Shown: positions 1 through 4,678 of the stretch, one piece after another
Layout of the letters: each line of letters starts with the position of its first letter
How positions within the stretch are numbered: the first letter of the stretch is position 1
Made by a program: the position numbers and the translations under genes
Notes under the pieces: generated by a model
Databases searched by the model: none
What the model saw: the letters and a program-made list of their open reading frames with translations, nothing else
Told to the model about the DNA's origin: nothing
NCBI GenBank assembly: GCA_016284115.1
Contig: JAEEOD010000192.1
Span: 1 to 6,159 of the forward strand
DNA length: 6,159 nucleotides
Reading direction: 5' to 3'
From: Bacteroidaceae bacterium
GTDB lineage: Bacteria; Bacteroidota; Bacteroidia; Bacteroidales; Bacteroidaceae

Positions 1-228
1 AGTGTTGACTTTGCTCAGCAGGCTCGTTTGGCTATTGCGAAAGTGTGTGCTAAGCATGGTTTCATTGGGGATATCCCTATGCCTGATATTTCTACGAAGG
101 CGAAGGCTCAACAGTATATAGGTCTTGATATGCCTAAGTTGCAGGACAAGAAGGATCGTTTCTTGCAGGAAGTTGTTCCAACTTGGCTGGAGGAGGCAAA
201 GGTAAATGGCAAACTGTTAGAACAATAA
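1..228 (+). CDS. nrfA: Cytochrome c nitrite reductase NrfA, C-terminal 75 residues (5' partial)
   Basis: The frame is open from base 1 and ends at TAA 226-228, so this is the tail of a longer gene. The visible peptide (SVDFAQQARLAIAKVCAKHG, then a PDISTKAKAQ stretch, a GLDMPKLQDKKDRFLQEVVP stretch and a terminal helix) matches in character the C-terminal helical region of pentaheme NrfA. That family reduces nitrite to ammonium with six electrons in the periplasm and receives electrons from NrfH or an equivalent quinol-oxidising partner. The heme-binding CXXCH/CXXCK motifs lie further upstream and cannot be seen. The downstream resB-ccsA pair, a cytochrome c maturation system, supports the call. 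A hairpin terminator follows 19 bp after the stop. A TTG at 28 is an internal leucine codon, not a start. Confidence 0.9.
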   Translation, partial: SVDFAQQARLAIAKVCAKHGFIGDIPMPDISTKAKAQQYIGLDMPKLQDKKDRFLQEVVPTWLEEAKVNGKLLEQ

Positions 229-247
229 TATTTATTCATTTATAGAG

Positions 248-278
248 AAAAGGCTGCTTAAATTCGGGCAGCCTTTTT
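248..278 (+). terminator. Rho-independent terminator after nrfA
   Basis: A perfect 10-bp stem, AAAAGGCTGC (248-257) with GCAGCCTTTT (268-277), has a 10-nt loop. Its 3' arm runs into a T tract (274-278). It starts 19 bp past the nrfA stop codon. It probably ends the nrf transcript and separates it from resB-ccsA, which has its own promoter-like sequence at 496-527. Confidence 0.85.
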
Positions 279-292
279 CTTTGCTGACCAAA

Positions 293-464
293 GAATAAAT
301 TGATGGAAGAGCCGACATTCTTCTCTGCAGCGTTAAGAAAATCGGAAAAGTTTTCTGTATAAAAACTTAGACCTGTTTGAGCGTAACGAGTTTCTGAGTT
401 TTAAGAAAACGTGAGCGATTTTTAGTGTAAGAGATGCAGTCGGCGAAACCATCAAGGAATATTC
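293..464. repeat. 172-bp long imperfect palindrome (fold-back / MITE-like element or structured RNA)
   Basis: Seven arm pairs nest in order around a single centre: GAATA 293-297 with TATTC 460-464; TTGATGG 300-306 with CCATCAA 449-455; GCCGAC 311-316 with GTCGGC 439-444; CTCT 323-326 with AGAG 430-433; AAAATCG 338-344 with CGATTTT 416-422; GTTTTCT 350-356 with AGAAAAC 404-410; AAAACTTAG 362-370 with CTGAGTTTT 394-402 (one T.G wobble). The central loop is 371-393. About 45 base pairs in strict nested order is more than expected by chance. A direct repeat CAAAGAA occurs at 289-295 and 471-477, just outside or at the edge of the arms, and could be a target duplication. There is no open frame of note inside. 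It fills most of the nrfA-resB gap, after the nrfA terminator and before the resB promoter. It could be a non-autonomous mobile element or a structured RNA; the sequence alone does not decide. Confidence 0.65.
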
Positions 465-495
465 ATATAACAAAGAAATAGGGTAATAACTAAAA

Positions 496-527
496 TTTGC
501 AGGAACCAATAATATCTTGTATCTTTG
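496..527 (+). promoter_or_regulatory. Bacteroidetes-type promoter for resB-ccsA
   Basis: TTTG at 496-499 and TATCTTTG at 520-527 are separated by 20 nt. This fits the Bacteroidetes primary sigma factor consensus (-33 TTTG/TTG, 19-21 nt, -7 TAnnTTTG). Transcription would begin around 532-535, leaving a leader of only about 10-13 nt before the ATG at 545. No purine-rich Shine-Dalgarno site is seen, which is usual for this phylum. Confidence 0.75.
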
Positions 528-544
528 TGTGAAAATAGAATAGC

Positions 545-1771
545 ATGTGGAATAAACCGTGGAGCATGAAAGAAGGCTTTGCCATTGGGGTGGGGCTGAT
601 GGTGACAGGACTGGTGTTGCAACTGAGCATGGGATCTGTGGAATGGAACTTGCTAAGTTGGCCTGCTAACTTTGTGGTGTTGGCGGCTTTCGTGGTGGGT
701 GCCATATTACTTTATGCTCTGAAAAGTAAGGCCTACGCTTTGAGGTTCCTCGCTTCGATGCACTGTGCCGTGCCTGCCTTGGTACTTACATCGGCATTGA
801 CTATTGTGATGGGACTGACACGTCAGGTGGCTGATGGACAACCAGCTGCCGACTGGCTAGGCATCACTCGCATGCTGTCGTTCTGGCCCTTCGTGTTGCT
901 TTATGTGTATGTGGCTGTGATTCTATCACAGGTGACCATTATGCAACTCCTTCATTTCAAATGGCGCAAGTTGCCTTCGCTGGTCAGTCATCTGGGTTTG
1001 CTGATTACGCTTCTTACAGCTACCTTGGGCAGTGCCGACATGCAACGACTCACTATGACAGTGAGCAAGGAAACGCCAGAATGGAGGGCTGTTGACAGCA
1101 GTACTGGTGCCATGAAGGAGTTGAATGTTGCCATTCAACTGAAAGATTTTACCATTGACGAATATCCTCCCAAACTGATGTACTATGACGAGGTTCGTAG
1201 TACCCTCTTGCCTGAGGGCAATCCGGATGTCTTGCTGATTGACGATGAGTTTCAAGGGGGCTCGCTGCAAGGTTGGATGGTGAAGGTGAATCAGGTGATA
1301 GACGAGGCACAACCTGTGATGACAGCTGACTCTACCTATTATACAGAATGGCATCAGTCGGGGGCGGTGACTGCTCTTCATGTAACGGCTTCGTTGCCTG
1401 ATGGCAGTAGGAGTGTGTCTGGATGGATTACATCGGGTAGCTATATGTTCCCTTACCAGTTGCTGAATGTGACACAACACCAGAGCATTGTGATGGCAGA
1501 ACGTGAACCACAACGTTATCTTTCGAAAGTGGAGATTATGACAGAGAATGGTAAGAAGGTAGAAACGGAGATATTGGTGAATAAACCTTGCTCAATGGGG
1601 GGATGGAAGATTTACCAATTGAGTTATGATAGCACGCGTGGAAAGTGGAGCGATATCAGTGTCTTGGAACTTGTGCGCGACCCATGGTTGCCGTTTGTGT
1701 ATGAGGGAATCTATTTGATGATAGCAGGAGCAGTGTTATTGCTGTTTACAGCTCAAAGGAAGAAAGAATGA
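545..1771 (+). CDS. resB: Cytochrome c biogenesis protein ResB/Ccs1 (CcsB) family
   Basis: This 408-residue membrane protein is one half of the System II cytochrome c synthase, which carries heme across the inner membrane and joins it to CXXCH motifs of exported apocytochromes. Hydrophobic segments lie at roughly 12-29, 38-58, 66-90, 108-136 and 143-163. A large polar, presumably periplasmic domain spans about 165-375, and a last membrane segment lies at about 379-401, before a short basic tail. This is the ResB-like layout of the Bacteroidetes form. His73 (in SMHCAVP) sits in a membrane segment and is a good candidate for the conserved heme-binding histidine of the CcsB half; His149 (SHLGLL) is another conserved-looking residue. 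The ATG at 545 is chosen because it follows the promoter closely and precedes the first membrane segment; ATG 566 is an alternative. The gene overlaps ccsA by ATGA, implying translational coupling. The position after nrfA suggests NrfA/NrfH as clients (inference). Confidence 0.88.
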   Translation: MWNKPWSMKEGFAIGVGLMVTGLVLQLSMGSVEWNLLSWPANFVVLAAFVVGAILLYALKSKAYALRFLASMHCAVPALVLTSALTIVMGLTRQVADGQPAADWLGITRMLSFWPFVLLYVYVAVILSQVTIMQLLHFKWRKLPSLVSHLGLLITLLTATLGSADMQRLTMTVSKETPEWRAVDSSTGAMKELNVAIQLKDFTIDEYPPKLMYYDEVRSTLLPEGNPDVLLIDDEFQGGSLQGWMVKVNQVIDEAQPVMTADSTYYTEWHQSGAVTALHVTASLPDGSRSVSGWITSGSYMFPYQLLNVTQHQSIVMAEREPQRYLSKVEIMTENGKKVETEILVNKPCSMGGWKIYQLSYDSTRGKWSDISVLELVRDPWLPFVYEGIYLMIAGAVLLLFTAQRKKE

Positions 1772-2601
1772 CATGGAGTAGTTTTATATGGTTTGCGTTA
1801 GTTGCCGTTATTTTCTGGATAATCGGTGCTTATGCGGCATGGAAAGACAGAACGAAGGTAGCATATGCCGCTACAGTGACTGGCTTACTGGTGTTTATGT
1901 CGTTCATTATCGCCATGTGGATATCGTTGGAGCGCCCTCCATTGCGTACGATGGGGGAGACTCGCCTGTGGTATAGTTTCTTCTTACCTTTGGCTGGTAT
2001 CATTGTCTATGGTCGTTGGAAATACAAGTGGATATTGAGTTTCTCGACCTTACTGGCTGTAGTGTTTATCTGTGTGAATCTGTTTAAGCCTGAGATACAT
2101 AACAAGACTTTGATGCCTGCTTTGCAAAGTCCGTGGTTTGCGCCTCATGTCATTGTGTATATGTTTGCTTATGCACTCTTGGGGGCAGCAACTGTCATGG
2201 CGCTCTATTTGCTATTCTTCAATCAGTGGAAGATTGAAAATGGCAAACTAGTTAAAAGTCAGCAGTTAACAACCAATAGTCAAAGCTCAGTAGAGATGGC
2301 GATTTGCGACAACCTTGTATATGTGGGTCTTTCCTTTATGACCTTTGGTATGTTGTTTGGTGCTTTATGGGCAAAAGAGGCATGGGGGCATTATTGGGCT
2401 TGGGATCCTAAAGAGACTTGGGCGGCTATCACTTGGTTTGCTTACTTAGCATATATTCATTATCGACTGATGCCTAAACATGATGTCAAGAATGCACTCT
2501 GGATGCTGCTCATCGCTTTTGTCCTTCTGCAAATGTGTTGGTGGGGAATTAACTACTTGCCTTCAGCGCAAGGTACTTCTGTTCACACTTACATGAATTG
2601 A
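1768..2601 (+). CDS. ccsA: Cytochrome c biogenesis protein CcsA (heme-handling WWD protein)
   Basis: This 277-residue polytopic membrane protein is the catalytic partner of ResB in System II. Residues 206-218 carry the tryptophan-rich WWD signature (WGHYWAWDPKETW), which holds heme on the periplasmic face. Three histidines match the expected ligand positions: His127 (WFAPHV) and His273 (GTSVHTY) flank the WWD loop as the periplasmic histidines, and His231 (AYIHYR) lies in the following membrane segment. Membrane stretches occur at roughly 4-24, 32-54, 66-82, 88-106, 126-150, 183-202, 218-235 and 242-262. Translation starts at an ATG overlapping the resB stop (ATGA, 1768-1771). A hydrophilic, Gln/Thr/Ser/Asn-rich linker (about 152-177) between membrane segments looks locally expanded. 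The WWD family also includes CcmC, CcmF and NrfE; the size and ResB partner favour CcsA. A strong hairpin lies about 155 bp downstream. Confidence 0.93.
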   Translation: MTWSSFIWFALVAVIFWIIGAYAAWKDRTKVAYAATVTGLLVFMSFIIAMWISLERPPLRTMGETRLWYSFFLPLAGIIVYGRWKYKWILSFSTLLAVVFICVNLFKPEIHNKTLMPALQSPWFAPHVIVYMFAYALLGAATVMALYLLFFNQWKIENGKLVKSQQLTTNSQSSVEMAICDNLVYVGLSFMTFGMLFGALWAKEAWGHYWAWDPKETWAAITWFAYLAYIHYRLMPKHDVKNALWMLLIAFVLLQMCWWGINYLPSAQGTSVHTYMN

Positions 2602-2756
2602 TTTTTTCCTTTTCTGATTCAAAAACTAATGTTTGTTTTGTCTATACAATAAATAGTATTTAAAACTCACTCCCATTTTGCTGGCTGAGAACTGGGGCAG
2701 GGGTGATTCCGAAGTTTGTTTGGTGAGGTGTGGCAAGATACTATATGTTAAATAAC

Positions 2757-2792
2757 AACGGATAGAGGATTAATCCTCTATCCGTTCGTTTT
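2757..2792. terminator. Strong hairpin between convergent ccsA and higA
   Basis: A perfect 13-bp stem (AACGGATAGAGGA 2757-2769, TCCTCTATCCGTT 2774-2786) has a TTAA loop; because TTAA is itself palindromic, all 30 bp are a perfect palindrome. On the + strand it is followed by CG and then TTTT (2789-2792). On the - strand it is followed by an A/T-rich run (GTTATTTAAC). It lies between converging genes and probably stops transcription arriving from ccsA, and perhaps from higA. The T tract is short, so termination in the minus direction is less certain. Confidence 0.75.
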
Positions 2793-2831
2793 ATGTTGTA
2801 GCTGTAATATTGCGAATAATCTTCAATCGTT

Positions 2832-3143
2832 TCATGACCTTTTTTTTCGCTTAGCAGACAATAGGTTAAACTTCATCTGCATCTCGAGGAGGGGAACAGC
2901 ATCCATACCCAGTGCCTTTCCAATCAGCAAAGCCATATCAGCACACAGTTGACGCCTGGCATTCAGTACTTCATTCAGTTTACTGGGAGGTTCGCCTATT
3001 GCTTTGGCCAAAGCGCGCTGGCTGATGCCACGAAATTCCAGTTCCTCTTTGATTACCGCTCCTGGATGTGTAGGGTAAAAAGAATCTAGATAGCTGCTCT
3101 CTTCTACATAGTCAAATTCTTCTTCTTCTTCTTCTTGTATCAT
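2832..3143 (-). CDS. higA: HigA-family addiction module antitoxin (XRE-type HTH)
   Basis: This 103-residue protein has a HigA/VapI-like helix-turn-helix. The hallmark HPG (26-28) is followed by a KEELEFRGISQ stretch, helix 2 at about 41-49 (SQRALAKAI) and the recognition helix at about 52-64 (PPSKLNEVLNARR). The C-terminal LLEMQMKFNL stretch is typical of Bacteroidetes HigA antitoxins. HigA proteins bind and neutralise RelE-fold HigB mRNA interferases and repress their own operon. The N-terminus is unusual: six glutamates (residues 4-9) encoded by six GAA codons (3117-3134), then more acidic residues. The C-terminus is basic (AKRKKRS) and is encoded across a run of eight A residues. A 66-codon frame upstream on the same strand overlaps its start by 32 bp, in the place of a toxin gene. 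It could be a solitary antitoxin or a small XRE regulator. The ATG at 3143 is taken as the start. Confidence 0.85.
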   Translation of the reverse strand: MIQEEEEEEFDYVEESSYLDSFYPTHPGAVIKEELEFRGISQRALAKAIGEPPSKLNEVLNARRQLCADMALLIGKALGMDAVPLLEMQMKFNLLSAKRKKRS

Positions 3144-3312
3144 AATGATCTTTTCTATTTGTTAATAATATCATTGTTAGACAGATTCCGTCGTCCCAAG
3201 CCTTTAAAATTCGGATGAGGGCGCTTTGCTCATAAAAGTTTTCAATCTTAGAGATGTAGCTTTTTCTTGATGCTAATGTTGCAACTATCAAATAAATGGG
3301 TCTTTTTATCAT
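3112..3312 (-). CDS. Unrecognised 66-codon frame in the higB toxin position (possible truncated toxin)
   Basis: This short frame precedes higA on the same strand and overlaps its first 32 bases in another frame, an arrangement usual for a toxin-antitoxin pair. A TAATTTTG -7-like motif (minus strand, 3332-3339) lies 19 nt before the ATG, which supports expression. The protein is not clearly recognisable. The segment ALIRILKAWDDG followed by MILLTN is loosely reminiscent of the C-terminal strands of RelE/HigB toxins, and a DHYD near the end loosely recalls the NHY ending of some HigB proteins. At 66 residues it is well below the usual 90-110, and the N-terminal half of the RelE fold appears absent. 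It ends in six arginines because it reads the same GAA repeat as higA in another frame. It could be a decayed higB, a divergent toxin, or non-coding. Toxin identity is inference. Confidence 0.35.
   Translation of the reverse strand: MIKRPIYLIVATLASRKSYISKIENFYEQSALIRILKAWDDGICLTMILLTNRKDHYDTRRRRRRI
3117..3134. repeat. (TTC/GAA)6 trinucleotide repeat
   Basis: Six uninterrupted TTC units on the + strand lie just inside the 5' end of higA, after the codons ATG ATA CAA. Read as GAA they encode Glu4-Glu9 of HigA. Read as AGA in the overlapping upstream frame they encode a terminal arginine run. Length change by whole units would alter the number of charged residues without shifting either frame. 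Confidence 0.9.
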
Positions 3313-3331
3313 GTTAGTTTTATTTCATGTA

Positions 3332-3364
3332 CAAAATTACACTCATTACTATATGAAAATATAG
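3332..3364 (-). promoter_or_regulatory. Candidate higA-operon promoter with overlapping dyad
   Basis: On the minus strand TAATTTTG (3332-3339) fits the Bacteroidetes -7 consensus TAnnTTTG and lies 19 nt before the ATG at 3312, close to the resB geometry. I see no good -33 TTTG at the expected distance. Instead a dyad, CTATAT-GAAA-ATATAG on the + strand (3349-3364), sits 9 nt upstream of the -7 element, where a HigA-type repressor could block polymerase. The dyad is AT-rich, so chance is possible. Confidence 0.4.
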
Positions 3365-3423
3365 AATATAATGTGTGAAACAGGAATAATGACCGATGAA
3401 ACGACATATTGAGTGGGTTAAAC

Positions 3424-3452
3424 AGACCCCATGCCATTATTTTCTATGGTCT
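3424..3452. repeat. Hairpin A: AGACC/GGTCT around a GCCATTAT loop
   Basis: AGACC (3424-3428) pairs with GGTCT (3448-3452), enclosing GCCATTATTTTCT (3433-3445). The same 13-nt sequence, with 11 of 13 identical, recurs inside hairpin B at 3511-3523. The stem is only 5 bp, so its significance rests on the shared loop. Confidence 0.4.
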
Positions 3453-3501
3453 AAAGGAGTTGTCTGTAGTGTCTTGTCTCTATTCTCATAATTATGCAGT
3501 G

Positions 3502-3532
3502 GCGTCTGGGGCCATTATACTCTCCAGACCCC
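3502..3532. repeat. Hairpin B: GTCTGG/CCAGAC around a GCCATTAT loop
   Basis: GTCTGG (3504-3509) pairs with CCAGAC (3524-3529). Past one C.C mismatch the stem extends with GG on the left and CC on the right, giving about 8 pairs. The loop contains GCCATTATACTCT (3511-3523), nearly identical to the loop of hairpin A. The stem lies at the 3' end of the 84-codon minus-strand frame, but no T tract follows in that direction, so it is not a standard terminator. Confidence 0.5.
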
Positions 3533-3769
3533 CCTCATTTCATTTAACGGAAGTAAAGGTTTAGCGGATTTAAGCTGCCCGTTTACTAGAACTAACACTG
3601 CACAAGCTGGCGACACCTTTGTTTTAAGCCCTTTAGAATATATGGTATTTAAAACATAATAGGTTCTTGTTTGTGTAAGCCAAACGTTATCATAACCTTT
3701 GCCCTTTCCTTGGTTAGTACATATAACGTCTTGTATTACTCTGTCGCATTTGTGAAAATCTTCTGCCAC
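3515..3769 (-). CDS. Anonymous 84-codon frame, doubtful gene
   Basis: I do not recognise the product. The frame begins at a GTG (3769) inside the 22-bp dyad array, has no clear TAnnTTTG motif upstream and ends in hairpin B. The peptide has a hydrophobic stretch near residues 53-62 (SPACAVLVLV) and a basic N-terminal half, with no domain I can name. Its first codons read through the array (AEDFHKCDR), so that part of the peptide is a by-product of the repeat. It could be a small hypothetical gene, the tail of a decayed gene, or a non-coding repeat region that happens to be open. I favour non-coding. Confidence 0.15.
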   Translation of the reverse strand: MAEDFHKCDRVIQDVICTNQGKGKGYDNVWLTQTRTYYVLNTIYSKGLKTKVSPACAVLVLVNGQLKSAKPLLPLNEMRGVWRV

Positions 3770-3829
3770 ATTTGCGACAGTAGATTTTCACAAGTGTGAA
3801 AGGAGAATTTCACAAGTGTGAAAATGATA
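3742..3829. repeat. Four tandem 22-bp units, each carrying a 16-bp dyad
   Basis: The units start at 3742, 3764, 3786 and 3808, exactly 22 bp apart. Their dyads are TGTCGCA-TT-TGTGAAA, TGCCACA-TT-TGCGACA, TTTCACA-AG-TGTGAAA and TTTCACA-AG-TGTGAAA; units 3 and 4 are identical across 16 bp and perfectly symmetric. The 6-bp spacers are unrelated (ATCTTC, GTAGAT, GGAGAA, ATGATA). Twenty-two bp is about two helical turns, so all dyads face the same side of the helix. This is what one expects of cooperative binding sites such as tandem operators or iterons. Long-range complementarity (3741-3748 with 3773-3780; 3750-3761 with 3782-3793) follows from the repeats. No recognised regulator or replication gene lies beside it. 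The 22-bp flanks on either side do not fit the pattern. Confidence 0.75.
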
Positions 3830-3857
3830 ACTGATGCATAGTTGGAGGCAATGAGAC

Positions 3858-3920
3858 TACCAATCATAGGCAATAAAATAAGTAATTGACAGAAACGATG
3901 AGTATTATTTATGATTGGTA
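3858..3920. repeat. 11-bp perfect inverted repeat, 63 bp overall
   Basis: TACCAATCATA (3858-3868) is the exact reverse complement of TATGATTGGTA (3910-3920), with 41 bp between. The inner sequence is A/T-rich and pairs poorly. It lies between the dyad array and the 3' end of rsmE. It could be a loose hairpin, terminal repeats of a very small element, or paired protein sites. Confidence 0.6.
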
Positions 3921-3970
3921 CGAAGCATCATGAACAGCTTCAAAAAAAGTAAAAAGAAGAGAAAGTGATT

Positions 3971-4669
3971 CTAATAGTTGAGCAGATTGATGGTGTGAAC
4001 AGCGACAAGGGCAGCTGTTTCGGTACGAAGGCGAGAAGGTCCGAGACTGATGGGAGTGAAGCCGTGGGAGAGGGCGAGGGAAACTTCCTCTTCGCTGAAG
4101 TCACCTTCGGGACCAATCAGCACTACGACATCTTGGCCTAGTTGGATAATATCTTTCAATTCTTGACGTTCGTTCTTGTAGCAGTGGGCAATGAACTTTT
4201 GCCCAGAGAAGGGCTGACTTACAAACTGAGCAAAATCCGTCATTCCATGCAGTAGAGGCAGGCGGGCTTTCAACGATTGTTTGATGGCAGACACAAGAAT
4301 CTTTTCGATACGCTCGGTTTTGATGACCTTACGTTCTGAATAGCGGCAATCCAGGAAGGTGATTTCGTCAAGACCAATTTCTGTGGCCTTTTCAGCGAGC
4401 CACTCCATACGATCCATATTCTTGGTAGGTGCTACCGCTAAGTGGATATGATTCTTCCACAAAGGCGCCTGCGGTTGCTTCTCTAGAATATTAACCAAGC
4501 AGTGCTTCTTATCTGCCACACTAATTTCAGCTCGGTAGAAAGAGCCTTTGCCATCGGTGAGCATCACCTCGTCACCTGGTTGAAGACGCAACACACGAAC
4601 AGCATGGGCAGCTTCTTCCTCAGGTAACGCCTTATTATGGTCGATGTCAGGTGTATAGAATACGTGCAT
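3971..4669 (-). CDS. rsmE: 16S rRNA (uracil-1498-N3)-methyltransferase RsmE
   Basis: This 232-residue SPOUT-class methyltransferase uses S-adenosylmethionine to methylate N3 of U1498 in 16S rRNA of the small subunit, in the cytoplasm. An N-terminal PUA-like RNA-binding domain (about 1-70, with HAVRVLRLQPGDEV at 22-35) precedes the knotted catalytic domain. Family motifs are KNMDRMEWLAEKATEIG (83-99), a KQSLKARLP stretch (129-137), the cofactor loop IGPEGDFSEEE (185-195) and the knot segment LGPSRLRTETAA (209-220). Length is normal for the family. The ATG at 4669 is 9 bp after the stop of the DUF151 gene, consistent with one transcript. After its TAG the minus strand runs into a pyrimidine-rich stretch without a preceding stem, so I see no clear terminator. 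Confidence 0.96.
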   Translation of the reverse strand: MHVFYTPDIDHNKALPEEEAAHAVRVLRLQPGDEVMLTDGKGSFYRAEISVADKKHCLVNILEKQPQAPLWKNHIHLAVAPTKNMDRMEWLAEKATEIGLDEITFLDCRYSERKVIKTERIEKILVSAIKQSLKARLPLLHGMTDFAQFVSQPFSGQKFIAHCYKNERQELKDIIQLGQDVVVLIGPEGDFSEEEVSLALSHGFTPISLGPSRLRTETAALVAVHTINLLNY

Positions 4670-4678
4670 GATGGGAAA

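Larger units (their letters stand above)
3313..3970. other. 658-bp intergenic region without a convincing gene, rich in inverted repeats
   Basis: Between the frame before higA and the 3' end of rsmE I find no recognisable protein, tRNA or rRNA. What is present: the promoter-like motif and dyad (3332-3364), two hairpins sharing a loop sequence (3424-3452 and 3505-3529), an anonymous 84-codon frame (3515-3769, minus), four tandem 22-bp dyad units (3742-3829), an 11-bp inverted repeat (3858-3868/3910-3920) and a small hairpin (3922-3941). The density of symmetric sequence suggests remnants of a mobile element or a regulatory/structural locus rather than plain spacer. Confidence 0.6.

Noticed and set aside
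926..1513. Long open frame (195 codons) on the minus strand inside resB
   Set aside because: Its peptide is His/Cys/Arg-rich with no recognisable domain and lies wholly opposite resB, whose membrane topology and link to ccsA are convincing. It is a shadow frame.
2668..2705. Hairpin CACTCC/GGGGTG downstream of ccsA
   Set aside because: Only six pairs including a wobble, a large loop and no T tract; too weak next to the strong hairpin at 2757-2786.
3117..3134. Phase-variable switch at the start of higA
   Set aside because: The unit is a trinucleotide, so gain or loss of units keeps the frame; on/off switching by slippage is not expected.
3741..3793. Pseudoknot-like interlaced inverted repeats (CTGTCGCA/TGCGACAG and TTGTGAAAATCT/AGATTTTCACAA)
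   Set aside because: The interlaced complementarity follows from tandem repetition of a symmetric unit, so it is not independent evidence for an RNA pseudoknot.
3742..3829. CRISPR array
   Set aside because: The repeat core is 16 bp and degenerate, spacers are only 6 bp and there are no cas genes. It fits a phased binding-site array, not CRISPR.
3922..3941. Terminator for rsmE (GAAGC/GCTTC hairpin)
   Set aside because: The stem is only 5 bp, and on the minus strand the T-rich run precedes it rather than follows it, so it does not read as a rho-independent terminator for rsmE.
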